A DNA stretch of 64,000 nucleotides, taken from the NCBI GenBank assembly GCA_022450155.1, contig JAKUQR010000008.1:62001-126000 (forward strand). Direction: 5' to 3'. The position numbers and the translations under genes are program-made. This stretch comes from Gammaproteobacteria bacterium (GTDB lineage: Bacteria > Pseudomonadota > Gammaproteobacteria > Arenicellales > UBA868). The notes under the pieces are model-generated. The model saw nothing but the letters and a program-made list of their open reading frames with translations. It had not been told where the DNA came from and did not search any database. Positions 38,175-48,052 of this stretch are shown in pieces. Position 1 is the stretch's first letter, and each line of letters starts with the position of its first letter.

Positions 38175-39563
38175 TCAGGCGGCTTCTCTGTTTTTCTGGG
38201 TATAGTATTCAAGCAGGTCGATTTTATTGACCACACCGACGACCTGGCCATCCTCAACGACGATCGCGACGTTGTTTTCTTCAAATATCTGTTGGATCTG
38301 GTCCAGGGTCTGTGAAGGCTCAACCTGACCTTCTAGAGGTCGGGCGATATCGCGTGCAACATCCTCTAACGAGTGCTCACCGCCCGCTACTGCCCGAAGA
38401 ATGTCCAGTTCTTCGATCATTCTGAGGCCCCCCTGGCCAACGGTCATGGGCATCTGAGAAATTCCAAGCGTAGCCATCTGACTTATGATTGACTGGAGGG
38501 AATCGTTTGGGTCAGCCAGAACCACCTGCTGCTTTTTGAATTCGAGGATATCTTGTACCGTACCGAGCTTTCTCTGTGGCGCAAAATACCCCATATCCCG
38601 CATCCACTCGTCGTTAAATGTTTTGCTGATGTAGCGGTCACCTGAATCGCAGACAACAGCAACGACAATTTTTCCAGGGCCAAGATTGCGTGCTTCCTGA
38701 AGCGCACCATGAAATACGGTGCCTGTAGAGCCGCCAGCAAATATACCTTCGTGCCTGGCCAGGTTGCGTGCCATAAAGAAAGAGTCTCGGTCAGTGACGT
38801 TCACCACCTCGTCGATGACAGAAAAATCCAGTGTGCTGACCATGAAATCGTGGCCGATCCCTTCAACGCGGTACATCCCTGGGTCTTCCCATTCCCCTTT
38901 GTAGAAAGCATCATGGTAGATACTGCCATAGGGATCTGGTCCAACTACCCGGACTTCCCGTCCGGCTGCCATGGCTTTTTCCTTGAGGTACCTGCCGGCA
39001 CCTGAGATCGTACCGCCGGTACCCAGGCCCGTGACGAAACAATCGATCAGCCCGTCTGTCGCCTCCCAGATTTCTGGCCCCGTGGTCAAATAATGGGCTT
39101 CCGGGTTCGACATATTGTTGTACTGATCTATGTAAAGGGCATTCGGTGTTTGCTCCGCGATTCGTTTGGCAACTTCCACGTAACTGTCAGGATGATGGTG
39201 GTCCAGTTCTGTGGGTGTGACAATGACTTCTGCGCCATAGGCCTTGAGCATGTCGATCTTTTCCTGACTCATTTTGTCCGGTATCGTAACAATGCAGCGA
39301 TAGCCTTTCGCGGCGGCCGCCATCGCAAGACCTAAGCCAGTATTGCCCGATGTACTTTCTACGAGCGTAGCGCCGGGTTTCAGCAAACCTTCCTGTTCGG
39401 CTCGTTCGACCATATGAATGGCCATTCGATCCTTGACCGAACCCGTTGGGTTCAGGTTTTCCATCTTGGCAAGGACGGTTGCCATACCGGGTTCAACGAT
39501 ATTGTTGAGCTTGACCAGCGGTGTGTCACCAACCAGATCGAGAACGCTATCACAGTAATTCAT
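38175..39563 (-). CDS. cbs: Cystathionine beta-synthase
   Basis: The protein has 462 aa from ATG 39563; the frame is open further upstream but that part overlaps the next gene and has no homology. The catalytic domain has NPTGSVKDR with PLP Lys44 and ESTSGNTGLGLAMAAAAKG; GTGGTISGAGRYL binds the phosphate. Residues about 335-455 are a tandem CBS-domain (Bateman) module. It condenses homocysteine with serine. No heme-binding N-terminus is present. AAAGGTC lies upstream of the start. Confidence 0.93.
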   Translation of the reverse strand: MNYCDSVLDLVGDTPLVKLNNIVEPGMATVLAKMENLNPTGSVKDRMAIHMVERAEQEGLLKPGATLVESTSGNTGLGLAMAAAAKGYRCIVTIPDKMSQEKIDMLKAYGAEVIVTPTELDHHHPDSYVEVAKRIAEQTPNALYIDQYNNMSNPEAHYLTTGPEIWEATDGLIDCFVTGLGTGGTISGAGRYLKEKAMAAGREVRVVGPDPYGSIYHDAFYKGEWEDPGMYRVEGIGHDFMVSTLDFSVIDEVVNVTDRDSFFMARNLARHEGIFAGGSTGTVFHGALQEARNLGPGKIVVAVVCDSGDRYISKTFNDEWMRDMGYFAPQRKLGTVQDILEFKKQQVVLADPNDSLQSIISQMATLGISQMPMTVGQGGLRMIEELDILRAVAGGEHSLEDVARDIARPLEGQVEPSQTLDQIQQIFEENNVAIVVEDGQVVGVVNKIDLLEYYTQKNREAA

Positions 39564-39636
39564 GTGGCTGACCTTTACCTGTATTTTCAGGATACTTCGG
39601 CGTAAGCAGTTTCCATTGCCATGCTTTAGGTCGATT

Positions 39637-40854
39637 TTATAGTGTCGCCAGTTCCGAGACAGCTTTGATCGCCTGTTCAATGTCCTCATCGTCGGTGAAA
39701 TAACCAGGTGCGATACGCACAGTGCCGTTACGCTCCAGTGTGCCCTGATCCCGGTGAACCACAGGGGCACAATGAAGTCCTGCACGCACGCAAAGTCTAT
39801 AATCAGCGTCTAGCATTGTCCCGACCTGTTCTGCCGGTAGATCACCAATATTGATCGAAAGTGTTGCGACCCTGGGCTGCTTCCCGGTGGGTCCGTAAAC
39901 GACAACACCCGGAGTGTCTTGGAAGGCCTCAATCAGTCGATGGGTCATCCGATTCTCCAGCGTATGGATATGATCCTGCGCAGCATGGCAGGCTGCTTTG
40001 TGTGAAGTCAGGTCGGCGCCGTTTCCCGTACTGCTTCGGCCCAGTTCAGCAAACCATTTCTGTGCTGCATTAAGCCCCGCAATACCAGGGATCGGGGGTG
40101 TGCCTGCCTCGACTCGATGGGGGTATTCGTCCGGATGGAAATCCGAGATGGAATTGACTCCTGTGCCGCCGGTTTTGACGGGTCGAATTTCAACACCCTC
40201 GCGTACGATCATCCCACCAATGCCCATGGGACCAAAGAGCCCCTTGTGACCCGTAAAAACCAGTATGTCGATTTCCCAGGCGTCCATGTCAATAGCGACA
40301 ACGCCGGCTGTCTGGCAGGTGTCTACGATGAATATGGCCTGAGTGTCTTTGACTGCTTTACCGATAGCATCGATGTTCTGCAAAGACCCGATGACGTTGG
40401 ACGCATGATTAGCGACCACGACGCGGGTCTTAGGCGTAATTGCCTTGCGGACGTCCTCCGGATCGATATAGCCTTGTCCGTCGGCAGAGATGCGGCTAAC
40501 GCTCACACCTCCGTCGCGTTCGAGGTGATTGGCGGGTCGCAGTACAGCGTTATGCTCGATCCGTGTGATGATCATGTGATCCCCAGGATTGAGGAGTCCG
40601 AGCAACGCAAGGTTCATTGAGTCTGTGGCGTTGAGAGAAAAAGTCACTCGGTTCGAATCACCACCAAAGCTGAAGAATTCGCCCAGCATACGCCGAGTCT
40701 GAATGATCATGGTTTCTGCTTCGATGGCAAGTTCATGGCCGGACCGACCAGGATTGACCCCATGGCTTCTGAAAAACTTGTCCATGAACTGGTAAACAGG
40801 TTCTGGCTTGGGCAGTGTTGTTGCCGCGTTGTCAAAATAATAGTTGTCTTTCAT
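39637..40854 (-). CDS. Cysteine desulfurase family protein (class V aminotransferase fold)
   Basis: The protein has 405 aa from ATG 40854, which gives MKDNYYFDNAATTLPKPEPV, the family start. PLP-lysine segment FTGHKGLFGPMGIGG; the cysteine in RAGLHCAP corresponds to the catalytic Cys of group II (SufS/CsdA-like) desulfurases. It releases sulfur from cysteine as a persulfide. As first gene of a desulfurase-CBS-gamma-lyase operon it would use cysteine made by the next two enzymes. No suf or isc genes adjoin, so a general sulfur-release role is as likely as Fe-S assembly. Confidence 0.87.
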   Translation of the reverse strand: MKDNYYFDNAATTLPKPEPVYQFMDKFFRSHGVNPGRSGHELAIEAETMIIQTRRMLGEFFSFGGDSNRVTFSLNATDSMNLALLGLLNPGDHMIITRIEHNAVLRPANHLERDGGVSVSRISADGQGYIDPEDVRKAITPKTRVVVANHASNVIGSLQNIDAIGKAVKDTQAIFIVDTCQTAGVVAIDMDAWEIDILVFTGHKGLFGPMGIGGMIVREGVEIRPVKTGGTGVNSISDFHPDEYPHRVEAGTPPIPGIAGLNAAQKWFAELGRSSTGNGADLTSHKAACHAAQDHIHTLENRMTHRLIEAFQDTPGVVVYGPTGKQPRVATLSINIGDLPAEQVGTMLDADYRLCVRAGLHCAPVVHRDQGTLERNGTVRIAPGYFTDDEDIEQAIKAVSELATL

Positions 40855-41684
40855 CAGTGAACCCGTAGTGTTTTTTGGGTTGGCTTGTACCCCCAGGGGC
40901 ATTCACGGCCGAAGTCGCTAAAGCACTGACCCCCTGCTGTACCCGCTAGCCGTTTTAGCTGCCAGCCAGACGTGTTGAGGGACCTAATCCGCGCCGTCTT
41001 AAGTGTGTGCAACGAAATAGCTTAATTTTTCTATTGACCGTCGAAGCGACATATTTTGCCTAAAATGCTGCGCCAAAACTAGAAAATAAATCTCTAAATT
41101 ACCGACTAAAATGAAATAAATTTCTATATTCAGATTCGGGATCTGCGGCACTCAACGGCCTTGTGCTGTAACACTTGCTGGCTGGGTACGTGCCCTGAAC
41201 ACGGTTGCCCAGTCGGAGAACTGACCCGCCAGGTGGGTCGCGCTGTTGCCTGGCCCAGCACTCAGACTCAAGTTGGTTTTCAGGGTGGCGAACTATCGAT
41301 GTTGGGTGTGGTAATTCTGTGGACGTGGTATTTGAGAGTGTCGGCGAATCGCTTACTGGTCATTACAGCCTATCCCCGCACTGTATTGACCATGTTTGGC
41401 GCTGAATTGTGCCTGATTCTGGCGGCACTTTTCTGATGAGCCAAGTGACGGGCGCAGTGCTTGTCGCCACGGGTGCAGTTCTGGCCCAGATCCCAGCACC
41501 ACGGTCAGGAGCAAGGTCAACCTGAAGGTGCTATTTCACTGCGTCTGGCCGATACAAATTGGCCAGACTGAGTTAAGATGATCGCTCTGATTCCACAAGC
41601 CACCTGCGTGCCGAAGCTTGCGAAAAAATGTGTATGTTGCGGTAATTCGCGCTCGCAGTTGCTGTGTTCCAGTAAGGAGAAGCC
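40855..41684. other. Long divergent intergenic region with AT-rich repeats
   Basis: 830 bases between the cysteine operon (minus) and the nitrile hydratase operon (plus). The part at 41000-41135 is AT-rich and contains two similar 18-base copies, 41083-41100 and 41113-41130, 30 bases apart. The rest (41140-41680) is GC-normal; an open frame at 41161-41436 has no recognisable protein features. AAGGAG before the nitrile hydratase start lies at 41673-41678. Confidence 0.5.
41083..41130. repeat. Two direct AT-rich 18-bp repeats, 30-bp periodicity
   Basis: 41083-41100 (AAAATAAATCTCTAAATT) and 41113-41130 (GAAATAAATTTCTATATT) agree at 15 of 18 positions and start exactly 30 bases apart, about three helical turns, so bound proteins would face the same side. 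A looser relative (GAAATAG and CTATT flanking a T-rich core) lies at 41014-41034. Possible regulator sites for the divergent promoters. Confidence 0.45.
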
Positions 41685-42296
41685 ATGAGTGACCATAACC
41701 ACCATACCGAACCGCCATCTGAATTCGAACTGAAAGTCAAAGCCCTTGAATCCCTGTTGGTAGAGAAAGGTTTGGTTGACCCTGCCGCCCTGGATGCTCT
41801 AATTGACACCTACGAAAACCGGGTTGGACCCAAAAACGGCGCCCAGGTCGTGGCCCGGGCCTGGACTGAACCGGAGTTCAGAGACTGGTTGCTTAAGGAT
41901 GCCACAGCGGCGATCGGGTCTATTGGATTTACTGGTCGGCAGGGGGAGCACATGAAAGTGATTGAGAACACACCCACGGTTCACAACCTGGTGGTGTGTA
42001 CCCTGTGCTCCTGTTATCCCTGGACGGTGCTGGGACTCCCACCGGTCTGGTACAAGTCGGCGCCTTACCGTGCCCGTGCGGTGATAGATCCCCGAGGCGT
42101 ATTGGCGGAATTCGGTACCGAGATCGGGCCTGATGTCGAGGTTAAGGTTTGGGATTCGACATCCGAGATGCGGTATATGGTCCTGCCGGAACGGCCTGCC
42201 GGAACGGCCGACTGGACCCAGGATGCACTGATGTCTCTGGTCAGCCGTAATTCCATGATCGGTGTGGAAACAGTCCACCCACCAAAGGACACCTGA
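41685..42296 (+). CDS. nthA: Nitrile hydratase alpha subunit, cobalt type
   Basis: The protein has 203 aa. The metal-binding claw is [10 protein letters not shown], with Cys105, Cys108 and Cys110; Thr between the first two cysteines is the pattern of cobalt-type enzymes (iron-type has Ser). In active enzymes the second and third cysteines are oxidised to sulfinic and sulfenic acid. [23 protein letters not shown] is the family N-terminal region. It hydrates nitriles to amides with the beta subunit encoded 3 bp downstream. AAGGAG lies 6 bases before the start. Confidence 0.95.
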   Translation: MSDHNHHTEPPSEFELKVKALESLLVEKGLVDPAALDALIDTYENRVGPKNGAQVVARAWTEPEFRDWLLKDATAAIGSIGFTGRQGEHMKVIENTPTVHNLVVCTLCSCYPWTVLGLPPVWYKSAPYRARAVIDPRGVLAEFGTEIGPDVEVKVWDSTSEMRYMVLPERPAGTADWTQDALMSLVSRNSMIGVETVHPPKDT

Positions 42297-42299
42297 ACG

Positions 42300-42965
42300 A
42301 TGAACGGCGGACATGACCTGGGGGGTATGCACGGACTCGGACCCATAGATCCAGAGCCCGAGCAGGGTGAACCCGTATTTCACGGTGAGTGGGAGCGGCG
42401 GGTATTTGCCCTGAACTTGGCTACCGGGTTTCTGCGTCACTGGAACCTTGATGAGTCGCGCCATTCCAGAGAACGTCAGCATCCGGCGGACTATATGCGG
42501 AACAGTTATTACAAGAACTGGTTCAATGGCCTTATTACCTTGCTCGTGGAAAAAGGTCTGGTCACTCAGTCGGAGTTGGACAGTGGAACCGTAAATCTCT
42601 CAGAGTCTTTCTCAACAGCTGCAGTTTTACAGGCTGCCGATGTCGAAACAGCGATGCTTAAAGGGGGACCGGTGAACATGGAGGTCGACCAGGCACCACG
42701 GTTTCTGATTGGCGATTCCGTGCAGGTCCTGAACATTAATCCCGAGGGGCATACCCGTTTACCGCGATATGCACGGGGTAAGCAGGGTGTCGTGGACGAT
42801 CACCATGGCGCGCATGTGTACCCGGATAGTCAGGCGTTGGGGGTGCGTGAAGGACAGCACCTCTACAGCGTGAGTTTTTCGGCAGCAGAGTTGTGGGGTC
42901 AAGGTGACAAGAACGGGTTTCGGGTGAGCATCGATTTGTGGGAACCTTACCTCAACTCAGTATGA
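42300..42965 (+). CDS. nthB: Nitrile hydratase beta subunit
   Basis: The protein has 221 aa. MNGGHDLGGMHGLGPI is the hallmark N-terminus; the C-terminal SH3-like barrel has HTRLPRYARGKQGVV and the HLYSVSFSAAELWG end. The arginines that contact the oxidised cysteines are in the expected regions. No amidase follows, although in many nitrile-degrading operons one does. It overlaps the accessory gene by ATGA. Confidence 0.95.
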   Translation: MNGGHDLGGMHGLGPIDPEPEQGEPVFHGEWERRVFALNLATGFLRHWNLDESRHSRERQHPADYMRNSYYKNWFNGLITLLVEKGLVTQSELDSGTVNLSESFSTAAVLQAADVETAMLKGGPVNMEVDQAPRFLIGDSVQVLNINPEGHTRLPRYARGKQGVVDDHHGAHVYPDSQALGVREGQHLYSVSFSAAELWGQGDKNGFRVSIDLWEPYLNSV

Positions 42966-43336
42966 ATACTTCGGTTGCCATGGGGCCAGAAGATCCTAGG
43001 GGCGGTGATCAGGCGCCGGTATTTGCAGAACCGTGGGAAGCGCAGGCGTTTGCTCTTGTGCTACGGTTGTCAGAACAAGGCTTGTTCCAATGGTCAGAAT
43101 GGACCGCGGCGCTGGCTGCCCAGATCAGTCAGGCCAGGGAAAGCGGCGATCAGGATCTGGGAGATACCTATTATCACTACTGGCTCGCTGCACTCGAGAA
43201 GCTACTGCTTGAGAAATCCGTGTTGGATAGTAAAGCTGTAAGGTCGCGAGTGGAGCAGTGGCGTCGTGCTTACCTCAATACGCCACATGGCCAGCCGATC
43301 GAACTCTCGGCGGGTCGAGAGCCAGCAGATATTTGA
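42962..43336 (+). CDS. Nitrile hydratase accessory (activator) protein
   Basis: The protein has 124 aa from ATG 42962, which overlaps the beta stop (ATGA). It resembles the N-terminal half of the beta subunit (EPWEAQAFALVLRLSEQGLFQWSEW; DTYYHYWLAALEKLLLEK), as do the P14K-type self-subunit-swapping chaperones of cobalt nitrile hydratases. Its probable job is to deliver cobalt-loaded, oxidised alpha subunit to beta. Confidence 0.88.
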   Translation: MNTSVAMGPEDPRGGDQAPVFAEPWEAQAFALVLRLSEQGLFQWSEWTAALAAQISQARESGDQDLGDTYYHYWLAALEKLLLEKSVLDSKAVRSRVEQWRRAYLNTPHGQPIELSAGREPADI

Positions 43337-43375
43337 ACGTGATTGAGAGATGCTGGTACTCGCGGGAGTTCCACG

Positions 43376-44023
43376 GTGGCTGCTGATGATATTGATCTCA
43401 CATTTGACGCACGGCTGCGTGAGCACTGTCAGCAGAATCTGAATGCATTCGATCGACTGGGGGTTGATGACCAGACGCTGCGCCTAGCAGCTGTTGCTGT
43501 GGTCGTGGTCAAGCATCCATCTACTGACGATGCTTGTTTCTTGTTGACCCGCCGGGCGAGCGGCTTAGCTCGACATAGCGGTCAGTACGCACTGCCCGGT
43601 GGTCGGCTGGATGAGGGTGAGGACGTCCAGACTGCTGCACTCAGAGAACTCGAAGAGGAACTGGGGTTAACTGCTCGTGAGGAAAACGTTATCGGGCAGT
43701 TGGATGATTTTGCGACCCGGTCAGGCTTTAGAATCACGCCTGTTGTGATCTGGCTCGAGCACTCAGAAGAGATCAGGTCGGACCCTCAAGAGGTCGAAGC
43801 GGTTTTTTACGTACCAGCCAGCGACCTTTTGCAGCCCGGTGTACCGCGGTTGCATCATATTCCCGAAAGTGAAAGCCCGGTTCTGTCCATCCTGTTTAAG
43901 TCACTGCGAGATGAAGTATTCACACCGACCGCGGCAATTGCCTTTCAGTTTGGAGAAGTTGCACTTCGCGGACGAACGACCCGGGTATCACACTACGAAC
44001 AGCCAATCTTTGCCTGGCGTTGA
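43376..44023 (+). CDS. Nudix hydrolase, CoA pyrophosphatase-like
   Basis: The protein has 215 aa from GTG 43376, preceded by GGGAG at good spacing; a TTG at 43343 would be the alternative. The Nudix box is GGRLDEGEDVQTAALRELEEELGL (positions follow GX5EX7REXXEEXG). LLTRRASGLARHSGQYALPGG before it is the UPF0035/NudL pattern of CoA pyrophosphatases. It likely hydrolyses CoA or acyl-CoA derivatives. It lies 39 bp after the nitrile hydratase accessory gene. Confidence 0.88.
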   Translation: MAADDIDLTFDARLREHCQQNLNAFDRLGVDDQTLRLAAVAVVVVKHPSTDDACFLLTRRASGLARHSGQYALPGGRLDEGEDVQTAALRELEEELGLTAREENVIGQLDDFATRSGFRITPVVIWLEHSEEIRSDPQEVEAVFYVPASDLLQPGVPRLHHIPESESPVLSILFKSLRDEVFTPTAAIAFQFGEVALRGRTTRVSHYEQPIFAWR

Positions 44024-44084
44024 AGAAGTCGGCCTGTTCTACGCTGGATTTGTTGCGCAGGTGTATCCACAGTTGTCAGAAAAG

Positions 44085-45353
44085 TCAGTGGCACTGCCGG
44101 TAGTGTCTGGGGGCGGCCACGATAAATGAGATACCAGCGACCGTAAAACTGGCAATGGCGAAGAAGAACGCATAGCGATAGCTGCCAAAAATGTCATGCA
44201 GATAACCACCGAGTGATGGCCCAAAGGCGCCGCCAAAGCCCAGGCCCGCGAGAATAATTCCGTTTAGGGTGCCGAAATGGCGTCCATGAAAAATATCGGC
44301 GGCCCCGACAAATATTGTTGGAGAGTAAAGGCCCGCACCGAATCCAAAAGTAATGGCATAAACGTACAGTTTCCAGGCGCTCTCATCGTCGGACACACTG
44401 CTTAACAGTAAGATCGCCAAGACCACGAGTATTGTTGCAACCAACACGGTCAGTTCGCGTCCCACAATGTCCGAGACGGCGGAACTGACCTGCCCAACCA
44501 CCATAAAAATGCCAAACATCGCAAAAACCGAAGTCGCAAGAATTCCGGTGTAGCCCATGTCCAGAGCGAATTTAATCTGATGCGCTATCACCAGGTAGCA
44601 GCCGCTGCCCCAGAAACACATGTTCGAGATAACCAGTAGCCAGAGCCGGTAGCTGGCTAAGGCTTGTCGCAGATTCCACTCAGGTCTTTCGCTTTGACCA
44701 TGTCTTGGCCGGTTCGGTGAGCGTTCTCGGTTGGATCTTGAGCGGAAGGCAGACACACCTTTTTGTGACGGATGGAAATGATAAAAGGCCGCAATGAGTG
44801 GTATCAGAATACAAACAACGGCAGCGCCCATCAGTACATAAGCAAACCGCCAGTTGAATAGCTCTATGGTGTATTCGACTGCGATCACATAAACAAAGCT
44901 CAGGCCGCCACCCATCTGTGCCAGCCCCAATGCCAGACCTCTGTGGTCTGAAAACCAATTAGCGATGGTCGGGTTCATGACGGGAGACCCGCAGCAGGCC
45001 AGTCCGATCGGGGTGAGTACCCCAAACAGTAGGTAGAAATGCCAGAGTGCGGATCCCAGACTGCAAAGTGCCGCAGTGGCACCCACAATGATCACGCCAG
45101 CCAGCATAACCCGTTTGGGATTCCAGCGGTCTGTCAGGGCGCCAACAATGGGCGCAAACACGCCATAACTGAACAGATGCAGTGAGAGCATCATTGCGGT
45201 GTCGCCGCGCCCCCAGCCAAACTCATTCAGAATTGAATGAAAAAACGCTGAAAATGAATGACGGACACCGTAGCACAGGATACCGACGGCACAACAGACA
45301 ACAACTATTAGCCAACCTGGATGTATTGATCGGGTAGCGCTGGCTTGGTTCAG
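44085..45353 (-). CDS. MFS transporter (monocarboxylate-type) without canonical start codon
   Basis: An ATG-initiated frame begins only at 45194 and would lack the first transmembrane helix. The same frame continues upstream through a good first helix (HPGWLIVVVCCAVGILCYGV) and the family motif FHSILNEFGWGRGD up to about 45353, where a CTG (minus strand) is the last near-cognate start before a TAG. No ATG, GTG or TTG is present in that stretch. With it the protein is about 422 aa, 12 helices, the usual size. Conserved DRWNPKRVML is the loop 2-3 motif. Substrate unknown. It may start at CTG, or the start was lost by mutation. Confidence 0.7.
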   Translation of the reverse strand: MNQASATRSIHPGWLIVVVCCAVGILCYGVRHSFSAFFHSILNEFGWGRGDTAMMLSLHLFSYGVFAPIVGALTDRWNPKRVMLAGVIIVGATAALCSLGSALWHFYLLFGVLTPIGLACCGSPVMNPTIANWFSDHRGLALGLAQMGGGLSFVYVIAVEYTIELFNWRFAYVLMGAAVVCILIPLIAAFYHFHPSQKGVSAFRSRSNRERSPNRPRHGQSERPEWNLRQALASYRLWLLVISNMCFWGSGCYLVIAHQIKFALDMGYTGILATSVFAMFGIFMVVGQVSSAVSDIVGRELTVLVATILVVLAILLLSSVSDDESAWKLYVYAITFGFGAGLYSPTIFVGAADIFHGRHFGTLNGIILAGLGFGGAFGPSLGGYLHDIFGSYRYAFFFAIASFTVAGISFIVAAPRHYRQCH

Positions 45354-45657
45354 AGTATTTACTCGCTTAAGAAGGAAAGCGCCGGCATTCTATCGGAGAT
45401 AGATGGCAGATGGTGTAATTATCTCTGATAAGTAAAAGTGACGATCTGAATGCTCTAGGTTCACTTGTTCTGACCGAACTGTTGAAGGATGGCAGTCAAT
45501 GATCAGCAATCGGGTTGAGGCTTGCTGGCAGCTTTGTCCAATGGTCAAAAAATTAGCCCGAACCGGGGAATATAATTCCGGGTAAAATCCTCGACTAAGA
45601 ATACCGTCTTCTACCCTGATGGCCGGGGAGTGCCGGTAACGTGACTGGTGAAACATA
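45354..45657. other. Divergent gap between MFS gene and CoA-binding protein gene
   Basis: 304 bases. TATAAT at 45571-45576 lies inside an inverted repeat (GGAAT-ATA-ATTCC) and could be a -10 element for the plus-strand pair, but no -35 fits. Nothing else recognised. Confidence 0.4.
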
Positions 45658-46128
45658 ATGACGGATATCAGCGATCTTCGAAGAATTCTCAATCAGAACA
45701 CGGCGATTGCCGTGGTCGGTCTGTCAGCAAACTGGTGGAGACCGAGTTTTTTTGCTGCCAAGTATCTGCAGGATCATGGTTACCGGATCATACCGGTTAA
45801 TCCGAACTATAAAGAGATACTGGGACAAAAATGCTACCCAGCACTCGAGGATATACCGGACCCCGTCGATGTTGTCGACGTTTTCCAGCGGTCCGACGTT
45901 ACCCCACCACTGGCCACAAGTGCTGTCGCGATTGGCGCCAAGGTTTTCTGGCTTCAGTTAGGTGTTGTGAACGAAGAAGCTGCATCTATTGCGAGAGACA
46001 GCGGTCTGGAAGTGGTCATGGATCGGTGCATGAAGATAGAGCATGCCCGCCTGATGGGCGGGCTGAATCTTTTTGGTATCACGACTGGCATTATTTCAAG
46101 CAAGCGCCCGCGTTGGTTGGTGTACTGA
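45658..46128 (+). CDS. CoA-binding domain protein (YccU-like)
   Basis: The protein has 156 aa. IAVVGLSANWWRPSFFAAKYLQDHGYRIIPVNPNY is the Rossmann-like CoA-binding fold found in YccU and in the alpha subunit of succinyl-CoA synthetase. No catalytic residues are visible. It lies 9 bp upstream of metY, an arrangement common in proteobacteria, but its function is unknown. Confidence 0.88.
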   Translation: MTDISDLRRILNQNTAIAVVGLSANWWRPSFFAAKYLQDHGYRIIPVNPNYKEILGQKCYPALEDIPDPVDVVDVFQRSDVTPPLATSAVAIGAKVFWLQLGVVNEEAASIARDSGLEVVMDRCMKIEHARLMGGLNLFGITTGIISSKRPRWLVY

Positions 46129-47424
<1,296 letters not shown>

Positions 47425-47532
47425 AGTCACTCGCTTAGATGTTCCTGCGCTTGGTTTGACTGCGGGATTGCAGTCCGTCGAGCAAACTAGGGTTGTTCTG
47501 AAGCTTAAGTTGCAGGGTATTCTGTTTGTGGG

Positions 47533-47901
47533 CTACGTCGGATTGCGGGTTCGCTGTGACAGCATGCGACCCAGTGGGGCACCACCCACCAGGTGCATGT
47601 GCAGATGCAGAACCTCCTGGTTGGCATGGTCACCACAGTTCACCAGCAAGCGGTAGCCATCGTCGGCGACACCTTCGCTCCGGGCGAGATCTCTGGCAAC
47701 GACAAACATATGTCCCAGCGTCGCTTCATCAGATTCGGTGACGTCGTTAACGGTCGGTATGATCTTGTTTGGAATGATCAGAATGTGTGTGGGTGCCTGC
47801 GGATGGATGTCCCGAAAAGCCGTTACACGGTCATCCTGGAAAACGATGTCAGCAGGTAGTTCCCCTTTCGCAATTCGGCTGAAAAGAGTGTCTTTGGTCA
47901 T
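47533..47901 (-). CDS. hinT: HIT family purine nucleoside phosphoramidase-like protein
   Basis: The protein has 122 aa from ATG 47901, with GAGGAA upstream; an ATG at 47937 is also in frame. [21 protein letters not shown] is the HinT start and the histidine triad is [10 protein letters not shown] near the C-terminus. It hydrolyses nucleoside phosphoramidates or aminoacyl-adenylates. Confidence 0.93.
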   Translation of the reverse strand: MTKDTLFSRIAKGELPADIVFQDDRVTAFRDIHPQAPTHILIIPNKIIPTVNDVTESDEATLGHMFVVARDLARSEGVADDGYRLLVNCGDHANQEVLHLHMHLVGGAPLGRMLSQRTRNPT

Positions 47902-48052
47902 GTTCTGTAGATTCCTCGACGCGGTTGATGTGGTCAAAATAGAATGAATGCTGGTTTATGGTCTGAACTTATATGGCCGGCCCATGTTCGAAAACGTATT
48001 CGATCCCAGTTAAACTTCGATCCAGGTAAATCAACAAACAGCGGAGAATACT

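Noticed and set aside
39564-39785. Longer N-terminus of cystathionine beta-synthase (frame open to 39785)
   Set aside because: The extra residues overlap the desulfurase gene and do not resemble the family; ATG 39563 gives the canonical start.
41161-41436. 91-codon plus-strand open frame in the long intergenic region
   Set aside because: The translation has a weakly hydrophobic end but no family resemblance, and no ribosome site precedes it. It could be a decayed gene, but nothing supports this.
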